The notes under the pieces were generated by a model. That model ran no database searches and was not told where the DNA came from. It saw only the letters and a program-made list of their open reading frames with translations. A stretch of DNA of 64,000 nt from Lycium barbarum. Its lineage: Eukaryota; Streptophyta; Magnoliopsida; Solanales; Solanaceae. The position numbers and the translations under genes are program-made. Numbering within the stretch: position 1 is the first letter of the stretch; the number at the start of each line of letters is the position of its first letter. Shown here in pieces: positions 58,705-64,000 of the stretch. The stretch is taken from assembly GCF_019175385.1 (NCBI RefSeq), contig NC_083339.1:49156282-49220281 (forward strand), written 5' to 3'.

Positions 58705-59384
58705 AAAGTATGCCAACTTTCGATGCTACACTAATTGGCCCCTTTCTATAAGACAAGAATAACTCAATTGTAAAGAGAGTTAGTTTCTGGACATCAAATA
58801 TAAAGGCAAAATATCACATATGGGTATTTAAAGCGCAAGTAGCACACAAAGTCATATATTCAAGTTTGAGTGCTTTTGATCCGATGTTCGGACATTATGG
58901 GCCTTTTATGTTTTAGTGGATCTTGGTTTGGTGGTCTTGCGGTTGACTTACTACAGCGAACCTTTTAACTTGTCATAAAAATTTAAGTAAGCGAGGGGGG
59001 GGGGGGGGGGGGGGGGGGTAAACCATGAAGGGATCGAGTCTTACGTAGACTGCCTACATATCGAATCGGGGGAAATCAGGCCCTACGTAGTTTGATTAAA
59101 AAGAAGGATATACATTTCTTCCTAAATATCCTTTGGCTAATCCTAGTTACAGACATCCCCAGACCAGGCCCGATTAAGGCTTCCCGCCTACCTCTCCATG
59201 GGGACATCAGGTCGGCGCAGTTCCTTTACAAATTTATGAGGGTGGAGATAACATTTGTGCAACAGAAAGGGACACCTTATATCTACCCAAAAATATAGCT
59301 CTGCAAGTCATTGTCCTTACGAACTTGCTTTCTCATGCCGAATCTTTCTTTTCCTTAAAACCTTGGTGGGAGTAGGACCAAGAT
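58705..59384 (-). other. TE-11 spacer between second ORF and gag
   Basis: About 680 bp of non-coding sequence. It contains a 24-base G run on the plus strand (58995-59018) and, on the minus strand, GTAGGGCCTGATTTCCCCC, GATATGTAGGCAGTCTACGT and AGACTCGATCCC at about 59030-59095, a relative of the TE-9 repeats at 40007-40375. No gene is seen. Confidence 0.65.
58995..59018. repeat. G homopolymer (24 bases)
   Basis: Uninterrupted G run in the TE-11 spacer; its true length is uncertain. Confidence 0.85.
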
Positions 59385-60531
59385 CTATTCGATCCTAATC
59401 ATATTTTCGACCTCAAGTTTGAAGGCATGGCATCTTTCAATAACATGTCCCCTGGATCTGGTATGCTATAAGAAGAACTTGTTTCTATTGGGCCCTAATG
59501 GCGCGAGCTCGTAAACAGGTTCCATGGGTCTGATCTTGTTCAATGAAGACAAAGTCGAGAAAAGGCGAGCGTATGATTCCTCGAAAACTTTGAAATCGTA
59601 CCGCCAAACTTGAGTCTTAGGGGTAACTCCCTCTCCTGGGGTGATGGGTCATGGACCAGCAAGGATTCAAGGTGTGGCCCGCCTGATTGAGATGAAATGG
59701 GCACTTTTTGTAAGCGTACACAAAGTCAGGGACTGGTAGCCTAGCCCTAGTAGTGCAATCCATCCCAGCGACCATCATCTTCCTGAATACTTCCTTGTAA
59801 GTGACGGGCATCGGAGCTACTCTGAATGGGGAAGATCGGGCTCTGAAATCTATGCTCCACGGAGCTGGTGTAGGAAGGTTTGCCCTTCTAAAGTTCTCCG
59901 AAGTCATAGTAGATCCAGCAGGCATCAGCATGGGCAAAGGTGCAAAGAAATTTGTTCCCCCCTCAGTGGGGGCATAATAACCAGATTCGCCATCCGCATT
60001 GTTTTCCTGAAACTCGGGAAACATGTCAAATGGGTTCTCCCCTCCTTCGGCCCCTATGTCGACAAGCTCTATTTCCTTCATGTCCCGAGGCTCTTCTTTC
60101 TCCTTCTCTTGCTCTTCTTCTTCTTCTTGTGGCTCTTCTTCTTCCTCTGGCTCTTCTTCCTCAAAGGGCTCGGGATCCTTTTCTTGGGACTCTGTTTCTT
60201 CTTGTAGGTCTGATGCGAACACTCACGGATCAAAACCGGCTCCTTGTTCCCTATTAATCCCCTCGGGGGTTCCTTCTCCGGGTGTCACAGGCCTTCTCTC
60301 TAGCGGTATGTAGTTTAGCACCGATTCCCTAACCTCTTCAGGGATATGTTCATAGTATTGCTCATGGGGTATGCTTTCCAACAAATTCCCAACCATGCCC
60401 AGTAATCCGCCTACCTCCTCAATTTTCTTTCCTATTTCCTAGAGGTGTTTTTCCATCTGCAGCACCTTGTCCCGCAGCATCTCTGCTGTCCCCCCAAAAG
60501 TCTGCGCTTCCTGCCTTTCTTGATTCGCCAT
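59385..60531 (-). pseudogene. TE-11 second upstream ORF: Glu-rich, gag-like C-terminus
   Basis: The ATG at 60529-60531 (MANQERQEAQTFGG) opens a frame that stays readable to 59617 with two in-frame stops (TAG at 60439-60441, TGA at 60223-60225). A coiled-coil-like start (EMLRDKVLQMEKHL, KKIEEVGGLLGMVGNLL) is followed by a long Glu-rich stretch at about 60080-60200. Next come APWSIDFRARSSPFRVAP and CPFHLNQAGHTLNPC, a C-x2-H-x4-GH-x4-C motif like that of Ogre gag. After a frame change near 59620 it reads VFEESYARLFSTLSSL and HTRSRGHVIERC, a second such motif lacking its first Cys, to TAG at 59385. It may be an extra gag-like protein of this element. Its function is unknown. Confidence 0.65.
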
Positions 60532-60532
60532 C

Positions 60533-60905
60533 GTAAGTCAACCTTTAGTAGAGATAAATTCGGGTAAGTTTTAAGCCTCATGGTTTTTCTTTCGGGTACG
60601 TAGTCTAGATTATCGGACCAATTGTACTCAAGTTATTATATATGAGCATACATATAGCAAGTAAGAATGCGAAGCACGTAGCAAATAAGCACGTAATTTA
60701 CAGATATTTATACTGCTCGTGTCCCTAAGGCCTTTTTGAGTCAAGGCTTTCTTAGTCGTTCGAAACATGTAAGTGCAATTTATGAAGGTGAACCATTTCC
60801 CCATAAAGTCATCATGATTTAATAAATAATAGTAATATCTTCCTCGAAGGGATTACAAAAGTGATGATAAAGCCGACATGGGGCTTATAATAGTAAAAGC
60901 AGTAA
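60533..60905 (-). other. TE-11 spacer between ORF1 and second ORF
   Basis: About 370 bp, A/T-rich, no open frame of note and no repeat. It separates two coding blocks, so they were probably translated separately or from spliced RNA. Confidence 0.55.
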
Positions 60906-62337
60906 TCAGGGAAGTCTTCTGGCGGCTGATGTCGAGGCTTGGCTCGTCCTGGCCTTCTTGGCCTTTCGAAGGGTGGTCTGGATACGAAGACGCGCCTGAT
61001 ATAGTTCTACCCTGACAATTATTGGGTCTGTTTCTTCCAAGATCCTGTCCAAATGCTTATCTGTACCTTCTAGGCATTCTTTCATACGCTCCTCTTCTTG
61101 GGCCTCCTGGGGAGGTGCGGGCCCCAGTGTAAGTGCACGTGCCAACTGTCCCTGCAGCCATGCGTGATACCCTAGGTCACACCCCGCTTCGAGCCTCTCT
61201 GGAGCTAAAGTATCTAGGTCCTAACTTACGCGGCCATTCCATTCCTTGAGGATTACCCGCGTTATTGATTTTATATTTTGTGTGCTCAATGATGAACTGC
61301 TCGGGGTTTCCTACCTGAGGTATCACTTGCCTCCTACCGAACTGTCTCAAAACCCGGGATGGATAATAAGGACGGATTCCTTGAGCCTCAGCTAGCGGTA
61401 CGAAGTGGAAATTCTTTCCTCGGACCACCACAATTTCGGATATAAAGTTAGGAAACATCCAATTGATCCGATCTTCAGTCAAGTCATTGAAGAAATCAAC
61501 CCAAGCATTTTTGGACATAAACCCGAGAGTTGGACAGTAATTCACAAGGCGATCTATCCGGTTTTGTCGACTCCAACCCTGAAACTCTTTTTCCATGTTA
61601 AGATGTTTGATAATCCACCATTGCAGCAACATATTGCATCCCTGGAAGTATCGGAAATGATTTCGACACTTGTCTAGAGCCCGGAAGATGTCAGCCAATA
61701 TGATGGGTGCCAGGTCAAAATACCTTGTTTCTTAATCTTTGGTTATGCCATGGAAGATTGCATAGGCCAGGTAGATTACCTGGGTGTCTATGGCCAATGA
61801 CCCATCCTGTGGAAATACCATAGTGCCTAATAAGGCTATGGCGAAGGCTAAAGGCCTAGTGGTCTCCCATTCTTCTCGGCTCTTGAATTCCCTTTGATAT
61901 AGAGTGTACCCACTGACATCCCCGAATCTCCGGTATCGATCCCTAAAGGCTACGGGGGGCCCTTGTGCCTAGGGCGCCTCAGTCAAAGCAAGAAACCTCA
62001 TAATTTGGCCGACGGTGGGCCTCTGTGGAAATAACAGATTGTGATCCGGCTTGTGTCGCCTCCTTGGATAGGTTCCATTGCTGTCTATGGTATCCTTAAT
62101 TTCTTTTAAGGTAGGAGTCATCTCAATAGCAATGAAATAGAACAGCATTTTCTTGTCATCCCAATACCCCGCCAACACCTCTATCCGCTCCGGGCGACCT
62201 TTCATTGTCATGATAGAGGGTAAGTGTCCTAAAGTGCAATTGATCATTCTCTGGTGAGTATCACCCACCAATTCATACCAAGCTCTCAATAACTATGGGG
62301 CCTTAGTGACGATGTTAAAATGGATTCTTCAATCTAT
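60906..62337 (-). pseudogene. TE-11 ORF1 (Ogre ORF1, unknown function)
   Basis: Ogre elements carry an ORF of unknown role before gag; this has that place. Reading from about 62337 down: RIHFNIVTKAP, LRAWYELVGDTHQRMINCTL, a hydrophobic WDDKKMLFYFIAIEMTPTL, then TRPLAFAIALLGTMVFPQD, DTQVIYLAYAIFHGITKD, FRALDKCRNHFRYFQGCNML (61660-61698) and YCPTLGFMSKNAWVDFFNDL. One frame holds from 62290 to 61177 with stops at 61969-61971 and near 61731. A frameshift near 61180 leads to LGYHAWLQGQLARAL and a basic C-terminus ending at 60906. The central part resembles the uncharacterised domain I remember as DUF7745; that match is from memory. A short frame at 62392-62580 may be a separate first exon, since about five stops and a TTTTGTTTTGTAG acceptor-like site lie between. 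Confidence 0.72.
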
Positions 62338-62890
62338 CTACAAAACAAAACACGGTTAAGATTCTCCCATCTCTGTAGGATCAATGGCCAATCACATAGG
62401 CACGAACATGTTTCCACATAGCACATAAATGAGATGTGGTGTTTTTCGGGTCATAGACCGTCCGAACACAAGGTAGTCTCTCATAATAAGCCTTAGGTAG
62501 GTCTGAGATACCCCAGGCCCGTCTAAGTACAAATGCTCTAGTTTAGTAGGGATTTGGCTTAGCTTTATCCAAGTTTTCACTAGAGTGGTTTTTCACGAAA
62601 GACCGGGAACCCGAGCAGACAACTGGGGCTAAACCGTTAGGGCTGTTGGATGACTGCGAACCAACCCCGCCTCATAACGGTTCCAAAAGAAATTTTTGGT
62701 TTTATAGTGAAGGAACAACCGCGTGCTCTACGAAGTCGCCTTTGGAACAAAGTGTAAAATAAATGCCAGGAGTGGCGGAATTATGATATGCATGCAATAA
62801 CAGTTAACAATTGCGAGAAAGTAAACACATAGACAGTTAAGGCAGATATACTCATATTATATTGGAATCCTTATGGTTAGAACCTTTAAG
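62338..62890 (-). other. TE-11 5' leader
   Basis: Sequence between primer site and ORF1, about 550 bp, including the 62-codon frame 62392-62580 (MKTWIKLSQIPTKLEHLYLD). That frame could be the N-terminus of ORF1 joined by splicing, or chance. Confidence 0.5.
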
Positions 62891-62908
62891 TCCCTAGCAG
62901 AGTCGCCA
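62891..62908 (-). promoter_or_regulatory. TE-11 primer binding site, Ogre type
   Basis: Minus strand TGGCGACTCTGCTAGGGA, two bases inside the LTR end TTACA. It differs at one base from the TE-9 site. Confidence 0.88.
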
Positions 62909-62910
62909 TC

Positions 62911-64000
62911 TGTAACGGTTCGATTTTTACGCAGGTTAAGGCATAAAAGCTACAACGAACTCATTGGCGCTCTTTCGGACTTAGTTTTGAAAAGAGTGGC
63001 CGCCAAATTTTTAGGAAATTAGGAAAATCGAGGGTGAAGGATTTATTCAAAAATCATGAAAAATCCTTCGTAATCCAGAGTTCTAGGTAAGGGTTCAGAT
63101 GATCCCCTGGGGAACGTTTTAGGCACCCCAGTATTAAGGATCCGTACTATACGGTTGACCTTCGAATTCCAATGTATGAGCATTTGCATGAACTGTCTGT
63201 TTAGTGTTTATTCTCGCAAAAAATCTTGTCATTTTGGCATGTCATTTTTGAGAAAAAAAGAATTTTGATATGTTCCCTTTATATATAGGGTACATAAGTT
63301 CGGATTTATAATATCCAGATAAAATAATCTCCCTTAGTATACGGGGATGATGTATTTTTGCTTTGGAAAATGAGTGTAGAGTCATCATCTTTAAAAATAT
63401 GAACTTGTTATATTTTGAGTGTATAATCTTGTTCATTCTTTAACTCATACTTTATTTGGATCGATTCGTTTAATACGGGTAGAATGTTTTGTCCAAGAAC
63501 TCGTATATACCAATGTTTTTTGTTTTATCATACCTCTTTTGTTATAAGTTTTAGGAAATTTGATCTCGGATTTCGTAGCCAAATAATTCTCCATTTTAAA
63601 GAGGTATGTTCGTTTTCCTTCTGGGCTTGGCCCAAATAAATTTGTGCATAGATATTTTGATATGTCTATATCATCACCCCTTTTTTATCTGTGAATGGGC
63701 TTTGGCCCAAAACTCCATTTTGTCTTTGCTGAACCTGGCCAGTTCTGGCCATATTTTCTAAAACCAGCGGGCTTTTGGCCCAATATTTTGCTAAATTCTT
63801 TTGATAAGAAAAAACACATTTATTCTTGGCCTTATTTTTAAAATAAAACCTGGTTTTTTATCAAGAATGTGCATTGATTTCAAAACTCAGTCCATAAAAT
63901 TGTAATACTCGTGATTTTGAAAATGTCCTTTTGAACCGTGTCAAAAAATACCTGGCTTTATTTTGAATAAAATGTGGTTTTATTTTTAGAAAGAATATAT
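62911..64000 (-). repeat. TE-11 5' LTR, 3' portion
   Basis: On the minus strand it ends AATCGAACCGTTACA at 62911 and continues beyond the window edge. It aligns with the last kilobase of TE-6 (about 29300-30396), including words around ACTTTTT-rich GCGACTC/GGCCGCC, CCTTCGTAAT and GGATCCGTACTATAC. If it has the length of TE-6, more than 6 kb lie outside the window. Confidence 0.88.

Larger units (their letters stand above)
51581..64000 (-). mobile_element. TE-11: Ogre-like Ty3/gypsy element, 5' part
   Basis: On the minus strand from the right edge: 5' LTR (62911 to beyond 64000), primer site (62891-62908), leader, ORF1, a Glu-rich second ORF, gag, protease, a predicted intron and the first part of RT, ending where TE-8 inserted. 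ORF1 upstream of gag, an intron between protease and RT, and the TGGCGACTCTGCT primer site are the described hallmarks of Ogre elements. The rest of pol would lie on the far side of TE-8 and is not in the window. TE-12 interrupts gag. Confidence 0.92.

Overview
This window is AT-rich nuclear DNA from a large-genome dicot. The families of its retroelements (Tekay/Del-like and Ogre/Tat-like Ty3/gypsy elements, and a putative plant transposon protein ORF) make Solanaceae my best guess; that is inference from family resemblance, not a database match. I found no convincing host gene, no tRNA, no CRISPR array and nothing prokaryotic. Essentially the whole window is a stack of nested LTR retrotransposons. 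I label them TE-1 to TE-12, left to right.

Left part (1-22123). TE-1 (1-6688, minus) is the 5' half of a Tekay-like gypsy element: LTR, primer binding site and one long gag-pol frame broken by only three TAG codons. It sits inside the 5' LTR of TE-2 (6689-18172, plus), an older and heavily decayed gypsy element whose 3' LTR is itself interrupted by a solo LTR, TE-3 (15511-18110, target duplication GTGTT). TE-4 (about 18530-22123, plus) is a gypsy fragment: LTR remnant, primer site, gag, protease and the start of reverse transcriptase, ending abruptly.

Middle (22124-33667). TE-5 is an LTR-like stretch split by TE-6, a 7284-bp solo LTR of Ogre type (23113-30396, target duplication GAAAG). TE-7 follows: a decayed ORF of the putative plant transposon protein type, a polypurine tract and a 3' LTR (32312-33667).

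Right part (33668-64000). TE-11 is an Ogre-like element on the minus strand, entering from the right edge: 5' LTR, tRNA primer site, ORF1, an additional Glu-rich gag-like ORF, gag, protease, a predicted intron and the start of reverse transcriptase. Its reverse transcriptase is cut at 51580 by TE-8, a minus-strand element with no recognisable pol (LTRs 33668-35470 and 49256-51580). TE-8 in turn holds TE-9 (37260-47637, a Tat-like element without pol, carrying an 81-bp minisatellite), which holds solo LTR TE-10 (40804-44161, target duplication CCGCG). TE-12, a solo LTR of the TE-3 family, sits inside the TE-11 gag (55817-58493). TE-8 also contains a 5S rRNA-like sequence.

The nesting gives an order of insertion: TE-11, then TE-8, then TE-9 and TE-7, then TE-10; and separately TE-2, then TE-1 and TE-3. 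The least ordinary observations are short palindromic arrays shared by otherwise dissimilar LTR families, the 5S-like segment, the 81-bp repeat that stays open on both strands, the extra ORF in the Ogre element, and the very long solo LTR.
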